From Motacilla alba alba (Eukaryota > Chordata > Aves > Passeriformes > Motacillidae), in NCBI RefSeq assembly GCF_015832195.1, contig NW_024037374.1:4193331-4257330 (forward strand): 64,000 nucleotides of DNA, read 5' to 3'. Shown one piece after another: positions 14,101 to 26,039 of the stretch. The notes beneath the pieces were generated by a model that saw only the letters and a list, made by a program, of their open reading frames with translations, searched no databases and was not told where the DNA came from. Numbering within the stretch: the stretch's first letter is position 1; the number at the start of each line of letters is the position of its first letter. A program made the position numbers and the translations under genes.

Positions 14101-17100
14101 TTACTGATTTTCTGAATCTTTCAAATATGGCCCTGTTTATCTGCTCAGATGCATCCGAGCTACTTCTCCAGGTTGTCATGCCTGGTTGTAGAGACACTTC
14201 TCCAGAGTGATGAGTTTCCTTATTATAAGACACACACGTCCCATATGGGGAGGCCTTTAAACTTGGAAGTAGTGTCTGTCTTTCTCCACAAAGCAATGTG
14301 ACCTGTGTGCCTTGGCAGCCATCTGAAGAAAGATCAGATGCACCTCATCCTTGGTTTTCCTGAGTGAGCACTGCTGAGAATGTTACTTGCAGATTGTCTC
14401 CTGTAATGATTGTCACGAGGTCCACGTTGCACTTCAGAGCCTCATGATTTTCCAGCTTGAAATCACATAATTAGGAAAGCTGCTGAAGATGTTTTGCTCA
14501 CAATTAACTGAAGGTATTACCTGTGGCTGCAGCTCTCTCCACAGAGAGCAGCAGGCACAACTTTCCCAGGCATTGTCCTGGGGAAGGCTGTGAGAAGATC
14601 AGAGAAAAGAATGAGAAACAAGTCTTATCTTCCCTTTGCTGCACCTGTTGTTGTGAACATGTGGAATGTGTCATGGAGATTTGTTTGCCAAAGGGTGATT
14701 TCTTAATTGGCCACTGGTGATGGTGTTTGGATTCAATTGACCAATCTGGTCTGTCTGTATCAGACCGTCTGCAAGGGCGATGAGTTTCTTAATATGTATA
14801 ATATAATATAATATAATATAATATAATATAATATAATATAATATAATATAATATAATATAATATAATATAATATAATATAATATAATATAATATAATATA
14901 ATATAATATAAGGATTGATCAGCCTTCTGGAATCAAGGAGTCAATGGTAATTATTTCCATGATGGGGATGCCATGCTATGATAATTATCACCAACTGGTC
15001 TTCATTTGGTTTTATTTCCCAGGGTGAAATCTACCTCTGATGGACACCTCCTACACCCTGCAAAAGCCCAGGTCATGTTACCTCCAGCTGTGGAAGGAAC
15101 GGAGTTGCTCCAGAAGCTTTACAATCTCCTGGAAGCCAAGGGCTTTCAGACACGGCTGGAAGGAGTGGCACTCCTCCAAGACCTGTGTAAAACCAGCCCC
15201 CAGCTCATCTCCACTAACATTGTCCAAGTATGTAGGGTATCTTCACTGTTCCTTTCCTTTAGCTCCTTTCCTGAGCCTGTAGCTGTGAAGTTAATTCCGT
15301 GTGTCTTGGCACTCCATCCTGGCTGTTTGGGACACGCTGGTCCCTCTTACCCAGACAAATTTAATTCAGGTCCAGGCTTCAGGACAAGTTATTTCAGTCC
15401 AGCTGTATTTGTCTGGCAGGTGCCTATTGATGCTGTTCATCAGAGGAGGACAGAATTTTCTGCTGGTGTAACTGCTGCTCTCTCCTACTCCCACTTGGGT
15501 TAAGTGGAGGGAATCCTGCCACTGAAGGCATGGCAGTTATTCTCTAGACCAAAAATGGGTTTGCATAGGGAAGAGAAGGATCAGGCTGGGTTGGTTTATA
15601 AACCCAGTTGTTTTTTTAAAGAATACTTCTATATACTCCATCTTGTCTTGCACAGCTACAACTCTGGCTACTCATTTCCATCCTTGTTCCTATTCCTCTT
15701 GGTAAAGACAGTGCTCACCCTTGCTGGGGGAGTCTTTTTTTTCTCTTTGGAAAAAGAGGAAAACAGCTAAGGACTAATCTCTGCCTTCTCCTCCCAGTAG
15801 CTGCTTTTTCCCTTTTTCCAGGAGAAGGTGCCTGATGATGTGGCTGTCAAGGGACTGAAGCTGCTCTAATGAGAGCTGTACAGCACATTGAATTTCAGAA
15901 GTCTACCTGTTACTTAGAGAAATGGTCTGGATCCTGGAAGAGTTGATCAGAGCCCTGCACTTCTCCCGACACTACCTCTGAGACAAACAAAAGAAACCTT
16001 AGATCTCCTCCAGCCATAGTTTTGGCAAAATCCTAATTGGCCTCAGTACTTGAGGCAACTGTATAGAAAACCAGGCATTGAAAACATCTGCTTCCATCCT
16101 TCTAAAGCAAAGGTTGTCTTTAGCATTAAGAAATGCAATTGATTTAATGATTTATCAATGGAGAGAAATAGCATAGGAACTATTCTGTCCCCAGCCAAAC
16201 CTCTTAAAACCTGAAGAAAATCTTTCCACCAGCATGAGGTTGTGGCACCATTCCAGTGAGTGGCCCCCAGGAAAACAGTGGAATTGTGCAAGCAAGTGCT
16301 GAGCTGACAGAAAGGATCACTTTCCTCTTTTACACTGCTGACTGCTACATCCACTCTTCAAACAAGGACATTTGAATCCAGCCTTCATGTTGTTTGTTCT
16401 CTTCCCAGATTTTTGATTATTTTGTCCTGAGAATATCTGACAGCCACAAGAAAGTGAAGCAGAAGGCGCTGGACGTGCTGGCTGAAATCACAGGCGTGCT
16501 GAAAGGTGCCTTGAACCCGGTGATCATCGGTTTGGTGGAAGGAATAACAAAGAACCTGAACTCCAAGGATCCCAGGGTTCGTGCCGCAGCTGTGAAAGCC
16601 CTGGAAGAAGCCATTGCTCATTTAGGTAAGGCTGAGCCCTGGCATGGACTCTGCTCAACTGCGTCTGTCTCTCCCACACAAGAGAACGCTGAGTGCCTTG
16701 ATAGCTGCTGTTGTCTGTGGAACGCTCCAGCTGGCATCCAGCAGAAGCTGTGGAGGTGCAGTCCTTATGCCCCAGTCCCCCAACAGGCTTGAAGGTGACC
16801 AGCCTTTCCCAAAAGTCCCAGGAGCCCTTGGCTGTGTGCTGCTTGTCTGAAGAGCAAGTTCCAGACTACAGCTTTGCTACAATTCAGAGGCAAAGCGGGT
16901 TTTGGAGTTTGCTTGGGCCCCGTCTGACCTCCCAAATGAATAGCTTTGCTGTTGGCATGAAGGGACACTGAACCCCCAGAGCTTCTGCAGAGCAGCCACC
17001 TGGAAGGCTCCACATTATAGGCATTAGCTGCCTATTTTCCACTTTTCTTCTTTGTCTTCTGTTTTCAAAGGGGAGCTTATGATTTGCCCAGTTCATTTCT

Positions 17101-20100
17101 TTATAACAAACAGGTATAAACCCAGCTGTCAATGTTGTTCCACGTGATGTTTTGCATGGGGCAAGATGGCTGTAGCAAACAACTCCATAGGCCAGGGCTG
17201 CTCTAAATTCCTTTGCCACACAGATTTATGTCAGCTCTGAAAATGCCCCACTGGGGAAATATGCCTGAAAAAAGGAGTGCTGAAGAGGCAGGTCTTCAAG
17301 GGGAGTTTCCACTTTCTCCTCCCCAGCTGCTCTGTGAACCCCCAAACTGCCTGACTCAGTGCCTTTCTGTGTCCCAAGTATGGGCTTCTTCCTTCTTGCT
17401 CTGGGATGCAAAAGCTTTTCACTGCTTACATGTGACTGAACTCTTGAGGTCCCTGGTGTGAAATGTTTTAACATAGCTCCTGGTACAGCAGACAAGTTTG
17501 GATTTACAAATGTGAAAGGAGAGCTTTTCTTTTGGAATTTAAAAGCTTGCCCAGTAGGCTGGAAGGGAAGAAGAGAAGGAGTCAAAAATCAGCAGAAATG
17601 TACTTTATTTTATAAAATGGGGCTGCCCCTGCCCTTTCCCTCCCCACTGTCCTTTCTCCTATGACCTCAGAAGAGTGAGCAGAAACATGTGTTTCACTTG
17701 TAGATAAAGTTCCACTGCTGAAAGAGTTCAGCTACCAATGGAATCAACTGAGTGGCCAAGCTCTGCTGGATGTCACAGAGCGTATCACAGGTACGGCCTC
17801 CCCTTCTAAGCCAAGAGGTCTTCCCAGGGAGCCTTTACAGGGAATGCCTGTGAACAGACACTAGAGTAGCTCCTCCAAATCAGGAGGTGCTGAGCTTGTC
17901 CCTCGTGCCCAATACCCATGGCAGGTGTATTTGGCAGGTTTCCCCTGGCTGCTGCAGAGTTGTGCAGCATCTGAGATGGGGGCGGCGCTCGGCCTGGGGG
18001 CTGAGCTCTCACTGGGGCATCTCAGCTCCAGAACCCAGCTCCAGGAAAGGGAGGGGCTAAAAATACCCCAGCTGGCTCCTCTCTGGGAAGCTCAGGGACA
18101 TTTGTGACCTTGTAGGAAAAATGGTGGCAAATGCAGCTTCAGGGGATCAGTTTTATCCTCAGAGAATTCTTGTTTTTGTCTCAGAAAGTTTGGAGGCTGA
18201 ACCGTGCAGAGCCTGGGGGTCACAGCTTAGGTGAAAACTCAACAGATGTATTAGAGGCACGGATTCAGTGCAGGGCAGCCTCTGGGGGCAGAGGGACAGA
18301 AGCAGAGTGCTGAGGCTCCCTGCCTTTGCTGTCAAAGTGGCATTGGACTGAGCATTTCAGGGTGTGCAAACAGTGTCTGCCTGTGTCAGCGCTGTCCAAA
18401 ATGCTACAAATGCAGCTGATAATTGATTCCTCAGAGGAGTTTGCTATGTCAGCAATAGCCAAGGAATGGAAAAATGATCATCTCAATAGACAGTAGAGAA
18501 GATGATTGATAGCCTTGCTTTAACTGGGGCTAAATCCACTGCTAATTAGGCCAACATCTTAGAATGCAAGGTTTAATACACTTTGTGTCCTCATTAGGAA
18601 TCTCAAAAGGGCATGTTCAGCCATTGGGGATGTCAAAGGCCCTTTAAAGAGCATTTGAATAAAGTCCATCTCCAGCAATAGGGAATTTAGTTCTGCAGTT
18701 CTTTTGATCTCTTTTTCAAATAAAGGAATTAACCATAAATTGGGACTACTTCAGAAAAAGCAGATGTTCTCTCTGAGATTGAGTAGGAACAGCTGTTCCT
18801 CATGTTCAACAGTCACCGATGTCTTTAATTGCATTTAAACTCAAATGAATTCTCATTTTAAGATGGGTACCATAACCCTTTCCCGCTTAGCAGAATTGGT
18901 TTTGGGTACTTTCAGGAGCTGTTTCAATGTTGATGACTGCTGCTGGATTACCAGCATAGAGAAAATGAAGTCTCTTCCACCACAGAATATTAAATGGCTG
19001 CTAGATAACATGATGCCTGATCAGAAAATAAGAATGGTCTCCAGAGCATTTCAGGTTTTGATCTCTCAGCCAAATCTGCCATGCTAGAAGCCTGTTGGTA
19101 GTAAATTTTTGTCTGTGTTTGATATAGTTCAGTTCAGAAAATGAGCAGAGAGCAGATTTCAGAGACAATAAGAGAAAACACTTGTGGTTTGGTTAAATTT
19201 CAGTCCCCTGTGTAGCATTTTTCTCCCTCTATGCCCCTATTTCAGTGGACATTATAAGAAAAAAGGCCATTACCATGGGGAGGGGAAGTGGCATTAAAAT
19301 GTGGAGATGCTCAAATGCCACAGCAATGGGGTCTGGGTAATTATCTAAGACACCCTGAGGTTTGAAACAGCAGTTTGTTGGAAGCCACAAAAGCCTTCTG
19401 CCAAGGACACCAGCTAGTCACTGATGTTTCTAATCCAGCTGTCAAGCAGCAGCCATCGCTGCTGGGCTGGAGTTTTGAGGTGTGTTCTAATACTGCCCTT
19501 TGCTGTGTGCCACTGAGCAAAGGGAAGAGCCAGATGAGACATCTGGCATTGACATCAACGTTACAAAAATGGAATCATCCCTTTTATTAGAAATCTCTCC
19601 ATTTCCTCTCTACGGTGCATTTGCAAATCTTCAGTGTGGGTTTAGACAACTTCTTAATGGGAATAAAAGGCACTTTGACACTTCATTCATTGTTCATGCA
19701 GAAAGAGATTGTGAAATAATGTAGTAAAGGTACGAAGTCTGCCACAGGAACAAGGCTCTGGTTGGAGAAATTAGTCCTGAGGGGCTGGTGGCTCTGTTTC
19801 AAGGATGATCAGCTGCTTTGCCCGTTTCTGGATCATGGGGCTCTGGGTGCTGTTTTGCTGAACTTAGCCAGAGAGGCTTGCAAGAAGCAAAAGCAGAGGG
19901 AGAGCCTTGTTGGCATTAAGGTTGGTGGTTAAGAAGCTGTGTCTCTCTCCCGGCAGTGCTTGTGGAGTGGGTTTATGCCAGCAGCCCTGAAGTGGTCCAG
20001 CGCTACGCCCTGCCCGTGCTCTGGTCCTTCCTGGAGAACAAGGCGCTGCCTGTCCGAAGTGCCAATGTCCGCACTGTGGCCACCAAGCTTGCCTCTGCCC

Positions 20101-20192
20101 TCTACAAGGGGATGGGCACCAAGCTGAAGAAATGTGCTGCCAGCAAGCCTCCACATGTGCGGGAAAGCCTCTCCAAAATGTTGGGCTGGTGA
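8110..20192 (+). CDS. TOG array regulator of axonemal microtubules (TOGARAM)-like, C-terminal TOG3-TOG4 portion
   Basis: Nine exons with GT/AG borders join in perfect phase: 8110-8215, 8944-9179, 10705-10857, 12004-12121, 13079-13182, 15023-15227, 16409-16625, 17704-17790 and 19957-20192. The first four encode a TOG domain made of HEAT-like helix pairs (GLFKIRHLAGSHSEV, VTNLRSKVSYSAIVTLGELF, VETVTPARAMTALMDMGV, VRKCAAKLLLSLLERIG). The 13079 exon is a Lys/Pro-rich linker. The last four encode a second TOG domain (LLQKLYNLLEAKGFQTRLEG, DPRVRAAAVKALEEAIAHLG, YALPVLWSFLENKALPVRSA). TOGARAM proteins bind tubulin through TOG domains and act in cilia. Full-length members carry TOG1 and TOG2 plus a long linker before this part. 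Those are absent here, either in the gap or lost. The identity fits TOGARAM2 best from memory, but paralogues are close. The first codon and promoter are not visible. The frame stops at TGA 20190-20192, unless the GTGAAG just inside is used as a donor to later exons. Confidence 0.87.
9372..9625 (-). repeat. CR1 LINE 3'-end fragment in intron 2 of the TOGARAM-like gene
   Basis: It shows the standard CR1 series read in reverse: 'gagttggaaggggcc', 'gagtccagctcctgg', 'gtgacaccaagtgcctgag', 'ttgtgctgtgacca'-like and 'gtgcccaacccccctctgg'. It ends after 'ttttcctgctatccaaact'. It is a 5'-truncated copy embedded in the intron. Confidence 0.75.
10980..11165 (-). repeat. CR1 LINE fragment in intron 3 of the TOGARAM-like gene
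   Basis: It begins 'catggaatcatggaatatg', continues 'gctgagctggaaaggaacc', 'atcgagtccatctcctg' and 'cttggtgctgtgacc', and breaks off at 'gttgcctgggc'. It belongs to the same CR1 family as the copy near 9.4 kb but is shorter. Confidence 0.75.
14794..14911 (+). repeat. (TATAA)n pentanucleotide microsatellite
   Basis: About 23 uninterrupted copies of a five-base unit (TATAA and its rotations) lie in the intron before the 15023 exon. The purity suggests a young, length-variable locus. Confidence 0.95.
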
Positions 20193-20329
20193 AGGCGTGA
20201 TGTTCTCCAGAAAGCTGAGGAAGTGCTGAGTTGGACACCTGCGGATTTGCCTTTTTAGCTGTGCCAAAAATGACGGAATACTAAGGGTGGGTGTGCATCT
20301 GCCCCCGCTCTCTCCATCGCCCTTCCTAG

Positions 20330-20404
20330 TCATGGCAGGGGGGCCTGAAGCAACTCCAGAGTGAGGACAAGGTGAAGGCGATCATGGCTCAGCCTCACAC
20401 AGAG
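20330..20404 (+). CDS. Possible extra 3' exon of the TOGARAM-like gene
   Basis: After the acceptor CCTTCCTAG the reading frame is open and gives a protein-like stretch ending in EDKVKAIMAQPHTE, followed by the donor GTGAGG. It looks like a true exon by splice sites and composition. I could not make its phase agree with either the preceding exon (19957) or the last exon (20854) without a stop. It may belong to an alternative transcript or be decaying. Confidence 0.4.
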
Positions 20405-20853
20405 GTGAGGGGGGAGCTGGGCCACTCTCTGGTGGGAGGAAGGGCCTTGTGGCAGCCCAGAGAGCCTGTGCACATTCCCAGGGAGCAGCTGTGCCCTGCC
20501 TGTGCCCCCTGCAATGAGCTGGGCTGCTGCCAGTGCCCCGTGGAGCTGTAGGGCTGCTGAGCTGTGGGGCACGGAGAGGAGCAGGAGGGGGCATGTGCAG
20601 CTGAGCCATGCCTGGAAAGCACAGGGCTCTGGGCTGCTGGCTGTCCCAGGGCAGCCCAGAGGCCAGGGTGTTCCTGTGCTAGCTCTGTGGAAGTGCTTTT
20701 CCCCTGGCCTGCCTCCAGTGAGTGCCAGCAGGAGCCTGTTTCCCTGTGCAGCTGTTTGGAAGTGTGCAGGAAGTCTGTCCCATGAAATATGGAGCTTCAG
20801 ATGCTTTAGGTTTGCATCATGGCCTCTGTTCTACTTTGTGTCTCCATTTTGCA

Positions 20854-21146
20854 GGCCTGACTGGTTACAGTCTTACCGAGAAGTTTTCTCTGGACAATTC
20901 CCATGTTCCCTTACCCACAAAGTCCTTGCCTCCCGTCCAGAAGAGCTCTCTTTCCTCCAAGCTCAGGAAGAATCTGCTGCCTGCATGAAGAGCATTTGAA
21001 GAATAGGATTTATGCCTTAGGCTTGATAGTTACATATGTACATGTGTTTTGATTGTATCTTTAAATTTTGATGACAACTTTTTATTTGTATATATTTTCT
21101 TTTGATGACGAAAAAGAGTAAATAAACAAATTTAAATAAACCAAGA
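20854..21146 (+). CDS. Possible terminal exon and 3' UTR of the TOGARAM-like gene
   Basis: A good acceptor (CTCCATTTTGCAG) precedes the segment. If the 19957 exon uses the GTGAAG donor at its end, the frame continues for about 46 codons and stops at 20997-20999. Another frame is also open and ends near 20986 (...SKLRKNLLPA). Two AATAAA signals follow at 21121 and 21135, so this is probably where the transcript ends, even if the coding part is uncertain. Confidence 0.45.
21121..21140 (+). promoter_or_regulatory. Polyadenylation signals of the TOGARAM-like gene
   Basis: Two AATAAA hexamers (21121-21126 and 21135-21140) lie in an AT-rich stretch just after the last candidate exon, and a T-rich and G-rich stretch follows. 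Confidence 0.65.
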
Positions 21147-21149
21147 TTG

Positions 21150-21555
21150 TTGCTATTTGTTTAAGGGGCCCCAGGGGTCCCCCGGGGCCCGCTAAGCTGT
21201 ATGTTGGCTGGTAGCAGCAGGCAGGCAAGGAAACTCCACATGGCTTCTAAGGGTGCTAATTAGATGAGGGTTTATTGGGGGTCCCACCCCCGGGAACAGC
21301 ATGGTTTCTGTGGCAGGAGGGGGGAAGGGGGAGGGATGGGGAGAGAGGGAGAGCTTAGGGAGGAAAGGGCCAAGAGAGAGTTCCCTCTCCCTCGCACAGC
21401 TTTAACAGGGAGATTCAAAGTGGGCGCGGAAAAAGACTTGGGCCATTGGGATTACGGATACATGACACTGCAGGGGAGGATCACAGGCTGGGAACAAACC
21501 GTACATTTTCCAGGGGTGAGACAGAGCATACCATTGAACTAAAATGTAACACCAC
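21150..21555. other. Gene-poor spacer before the left duplication arm
   Basis: It contains a short GC-rich block near 21163-21191 (runs of C and G around GGGGCCCC) and otherwise unique-looking sequence. I saw no exon or known repeat. The homology to the right arm starts at its end, so it marks the outer left boundary of the inverted duplication. Confidence 0.5.
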
Positions 21556-22290
21556 AGATGGACTTTGGCACCTTCTTCAAAGGCAGGCTCCACAGCGAAT
21601 TTGCAGAGTCCACACCCAGGGACATGCTCCCAGATTTGGGCATTGCCCAGGCTGGCTGGGAAGCAAAGGTTCCCCCTTTGCTGGGGCAGATGCAACTAAG
21701 TCTTCAGTCGGCTGCCCAGCTGCTTTTTGGCAGGGCTGGGCGGATGGGCTGGGCTGCTTATGCAATGGGAGTTGGCTCCTGGCCCTGCCAACAGCCCCCA
21801 GCACCCACCGTGGCCTGGGCTGGGGCTGGGGCTGGGGCAGCCAGGCCGACACAAACAAACCCCCATGGTGGGAGCAGAGGTGGGACTCCAGAACCTGTGC
21901 GCAGCTGCTTTGCTTTGCAGGCGAGGAAGGCCTTGGGCTGCTCCAGGCTCCTTAATTGCTTTGGGATCACCTTTATTTTGGGGGTGAGTGCAGCGGGGAG
22001 GAGAGAAAGCATGGGCTTCCTTCACCTGTGGGTGGGTTTTTCCCTCACACATAGGGGTTGGGCCTTCCTCAAGTGCCTGACAGAGATCAGAGCTTTTACC
22101 TTTTTTCTTGTTTTTCCTTTTTGTCTCTAATCTCTTTTCAACAATTTCATGATTGTTTTTCTAGAGGAAGCATTCTAGGTGGTCCAGTGTGGATCGGGAA
22201 GTGCTTGGGAGCAGCTGTGGTGTGGATGGCTGGTGCCCTTGGAGAAGGCTGAGGACATCGTTTGGGAGCAGCTTTTCTTGCAGCCCTGGA
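21556..22290 (+). pseudogene. PIM-like kinase pseudogene fragment (left arm)
   Basis: The segment at 21556-21610 reads MDFGTFFKGRLHSEF, a decayed DFG region resembling the right-arm copy (VMDFDCGTFFKTKLHREF). Near 22160-22285 a frame reads EDIVWEQLFLQPWMA and stops, which may be the last kinase exon, but that match is weak. The kinase N-lobe, the catalytic-loop exon and the SPPEW exon are not visible. It is paralogous to the intact gene at 47-49.5 kb. Confidence 0.5.
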
Positions 22291-23966
22291 TGGCGTGAGG
22301 TGGGTCCCTGTCTGCTTGGCCGGGTGGGATCAGAGCTTTTGGGAGATGGCAGCGAGCACAGGAGCATCCTGCTCTGGGCAGCTGCTGAGGGTCTGGATGT
22401 GCCGTGGCCGGCTGCAGGCTGGGCACATGTCCTGCCCTCCTGCTCTGCTCCCAAAGGCAGCAGTGATGGGCAGCTCTGGGCACAGCTCTGGGCACGGCCA
22501 GCGTGGGCTGGGCACCGCAGGCGTTGGGACGAGGGCACAGGAGCCCTCGGCTGACGGGCAGTTTCTGCTTTCTCTCCTTGCAGCCGGGCTCCGTGGGTGC
22601 TAAGGCTGCTCTGGGCTCTGCTGGGCTCAGCCCTGGGCACAGCTGGGCTGGCTCTGCCCTCACATTGCTCTGACAGCTTTGCATCAGACGAGCCCGTTCC
22701 GAGCACAGCGCCTGAGCTTTCTGCTTTGTCAGGTGAGTGAGACTCTCCTGCAGGCCAAGAGATTGCAGCTGGGGACACACATGCAATTGGCAAGAACCCA
22801 AACTCTCCACAGTCCCAGCTGAAAATCTGCATCTCCCCAGGATGTTTTGTCTGTCCCATTCTTCATTCCTTTTTGGCTGGAATTGTGCAGTTGCTCTGTC
22901 TTCCTCCTCTAGAAGTGCCACGAGTGGGCCAAAGCTGGCAAGTGGGCCGTGTTCCTGAGGCAGTGCAGTCTGGAGCTGAGGGATGGAGAACTGCCCTTCT
23001 GAACTTCCAGACCAGAGCAAAAAGCTGTAAGTGGGACTTTGTGTCTTTAAGAAAGCCCTGACAGTTTCAGTGGGAATGTGCAGCTCATTAACAGGGTGAG
23101 AAGGAAGGGCATCTTCTAAAGGATTTGGGGATTGACAGAGTTTAGCTTCCCAGCCCTTCTTGGAGCTGGAAGGGTACAAAGCAATTTCCTCTTGCTTCAA
23201 GCACAATTTAAAATAACAATATTGGAAACAAGCCCCAACACTTTTTAAAAAGGCTGCTGAGGTCAGTAAGATGGATCCCTGCCACCAAGACATTAACAAA
23301 GTAAATAACTGAGTTCTCTTTTTCAAAAGATCAGTTACCTCTTAATCCAATGCTAGAGAAGTTTCTCACTAGACACTTTGGTTTTGTTTTCATCTTTCAC
23401 CTTTTATATAATTTTTTATTACTTTTCTTTTCTTGAAATAGAAAACATGTCCTTTCAAAAGAATGTCCTTTGCTGCTGGTTCCTGTGTGGAGCAGCTCCC
23501 TTCCTGCTGGCTGAGCTGCTCAGGCAGAGCCCGGCAGCTCCTGGCCCTGCAGGGCTGAGGCTTTTCCCCGTTGCTGAGCACAGACTGATGGAGCAGCACT
23601 GCTGAACACGGGCACAGCACAGAGGGACCAGGAGCAGCTGCCTTTGTCCACGTGAGGCTCCAAGGCCCAAACTCTGAGCAGCCAGGCCTGGAAGAGACTC
23701 GCAGGCTGCCTGTTGCCTCTGCTGCCCCACGTCTGCCTGGCCCAGCTTGGCTTGGGGCGGAGGGAGAACAAGGGGCAGCTCCCTGCCAGCCCCAGCCCAG
23801 GGAGCCCTCCAGCCCCAGGGCTTGGGGCACTGTCAGCACCCGCTGCTCCAGCCACCGCTTCTGCTGGCCCTGACTGCAACAACCAAATTGGGGCTGATCC
23901 CGAGGGAGCAGCAGCAGGGCCTGGATCTGATCCCTGACTCGGGCCCAGGGCTGCACAAGTGACCCC

Positions 23967-23967
<1 letters not shown>

Positions 23968-24027
<60 letters not shown>
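23968..24027 (+). repeat. (CAG)20 trinucleotide tract
   Basis: Twenty perfect CAG units are followed directly by ATG. The surrounding open frames give poly-Gln, poly-Leu and poly-Cys in different frames and are not supported as genes. Its mirror in the right arm has 21 units. Confidence 0.97.
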
Positions 24028-24028
<1 letters not shown>

Positions 24029-24664
24029 TGGAGCTGACTTTCAGCACAGCCCCTGGCCTTCTTCCCTCCCGTGTGCAGCGGTGTCACAGCAGCCTGAGGC
24101 ACCTGGGAGCCCTCAGTGCCAGCAGGGACTTGAGATGGCAGCCCTGGGCTCCTGGAGGTTGTGCAAGGAGCAGAGCTGGGGACTCCCTGTCCATGTGGAG
24201 CTTCCAGCTGGAAAGGCTGCTGTGGCCAGGCAGCTCCAAGGGCACAGAAAGGAGGGTCTGGACCCCTGGATCTGTGCCTGTGCCACAGTCCTGGGCAGCA
24301 ACCAGCGAGCCCTGGGGGAACAGAAAGCACAGCAAGAGGGACAAAAGCAGGCAAGGTCAGAGACTGGGAAGAGCCAGACCCGGGAGCAGGAACAGCTGCT
24401 CCATTGCACTCTTGGAGAAAGCTCTTGGCTGCTCCAAAGCGCTGAAGGGCATCAAGGGCAGAGAGGAGGCCACAGCAAACAATGCTCCTGTTTCCACGCC
24501 TTCCCCTCTCCGTGTCCCAGGAGGAATTGGATGGACTGTATTCGCCTCTCCGAGTCGTCTCGTTCAGCATGAGCAGCTTGGCACCAGGAGCTGAAGGAGC
24601 TGAGCAAGAGGGAACTTTTTGAGCAAAGTCCTGCTGCTGAAATAGACCTAGCTGAATGCAGCGG

Positions 24665-24830
24665 GTAGAATCATGGAATCACAGAATCCTTTCTGTTGGA
24701 AAAGATCTCTGAGCTCATCCAGTCCAGCGGTCACCCAGCAGTGTCAAGCCAAACTTCATCCCTGAAGTGCCAAGGCCTGGACAACAGCCCTGAGTGAGGC
24801 CTGAACAGCAGGCCCTGAGGCAAAGGTGAC
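24665..24830 (-). repeat. CR1-like fragment (left arm)
   Basis: It contains 'aatcatggaatcacagaatc', 'gttggaaaagatctctgag', 'tcatccagtccagcggtca' and 'cccagcagtgtcaagcc', a CR1 subfamily end read in reverse. The same piece is mirrored near 43290-43450. Confidence 0.6.
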
Positions 24831-25854
24831 CTCTGGATGAACCTTCCAACCACAGGTTATCTTTGTACCTGCTCACTAATGAAACAGGCATGGTCATTAG
24901 CACTGTGACAGATGTATCCGCTCATTAGTGAAGCCAGTATTGACCTTTCTGTATTTAGAAGCCAGACAAGGCCATGAAATCTGACATCTGGCCTTGTTTG
25001 GGGCTGTATGGTCAAAGTCAGCGCCCTTGGTTCCTCCTTGAGCCCTGGCCAGGCTTTGGCAGGGACCCAAGAGGAGGATGAACCCAGGTGTTCTCAGCCT
25101 AGAAGTGCTGTCAGTTTGTTCATTCAGCACTATCAGAGCTGGGCCCTCTCACAGCGGGGCTGGAGCCTCAGCTGTGGCTGGAGGCACCTGCAGCAATTCC
25201 CAGTGTCCAGGAGTGGCTCTGCAGCCCTTGGCTGTGAGGGCTTCCCCCAGCTGATGTGTGCAGCTGGGGGAATGGTAAAGCCTGAGGGTAAATGGTGCTG
25301 GATCTTCCTGAATCACTGCAGGCAATATTTGGTGGTGATGATTGGCTGCATTGCTGAGCTGCTCCTTTGGGGATTCTTTGCTGCTTTGAACTGCAGGAAA
25401 TGACACTGATTCCTTCCGTTGGAGTCTGTGTCTTTGGTGCCCACTGGTGAAAGGAAACTGGCACAGTCTGGCCCGATCCCAACAAAATGTCACCTGTTCA
25501 ATGTCAATGTGAGCAATCAGTCCCATCAGAAATTCCCAGATGGGAAGCCCTTCCCTGGAGTTGGCCGGCTCTGGAGTGGGCTGAGGTCGGAGCACCGTGT
25601 GAGCAGTGGGGCAGTGGGTTCAAAGAAGCTGAACCCCTGGATGTCCTAAAATGTAAAATCCAAAACTTGCATATGAAAGAAGGAGAAGAACTTGTGGGTT
25701 TGGGCAGACCAAGAAGAATTTCTTAACAGTACATTGGAAGCAGCACCTTCAGAAGGAACAATTATTGTTGGAATGCTCAATGCTCCCACATGGAGCAACA
25801 GAAGAAGGTTTTAATCTTGAGCTCACATGCATTTGTGCAAGTGAACTATTCATG

Positions 25855-26035
25855 TAGTAAATAACTATATACATACTAATAGTATAAGACCCTAATATGA
25901 ATATTTTATATACATTTATCTATTTTTAAAATACATGTCTCTATATATGTGTGTATGTATATACATATATGTATACATGTCTATATCTTTCTGTTTATAT
26001 TAATATCTATATTTCTATATACAAAATAATAATAA
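25855..26035 (+). repeat. AT-rich (ATATAC/ATATCT) microsatellite region
   Basis: This is low-complexity sequence of alternating AT with TGTATG, ATACAT and TATCTA motifs. The mirrored tract at 42035-42250 is richer in ATAGAT, and the third copy (61150-61260) is shorter. It has therefore diverged faster than the flanks. Confidence 0.85.
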
Positions 26036-26039
26036 TGGG

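Noticed and set aside
18845..19087. 80-codon frame in the last intron of the TOGARAM-like gene
   Set aside because: It looks protein-like but has no matching splice sites in phase with the exon chain.
23520..24594. Poly-Gln, poly-Leu and poly-Cys frames of 163-245 codons
   Set aside because: Same cause (CAG tract); no splice support or homology.
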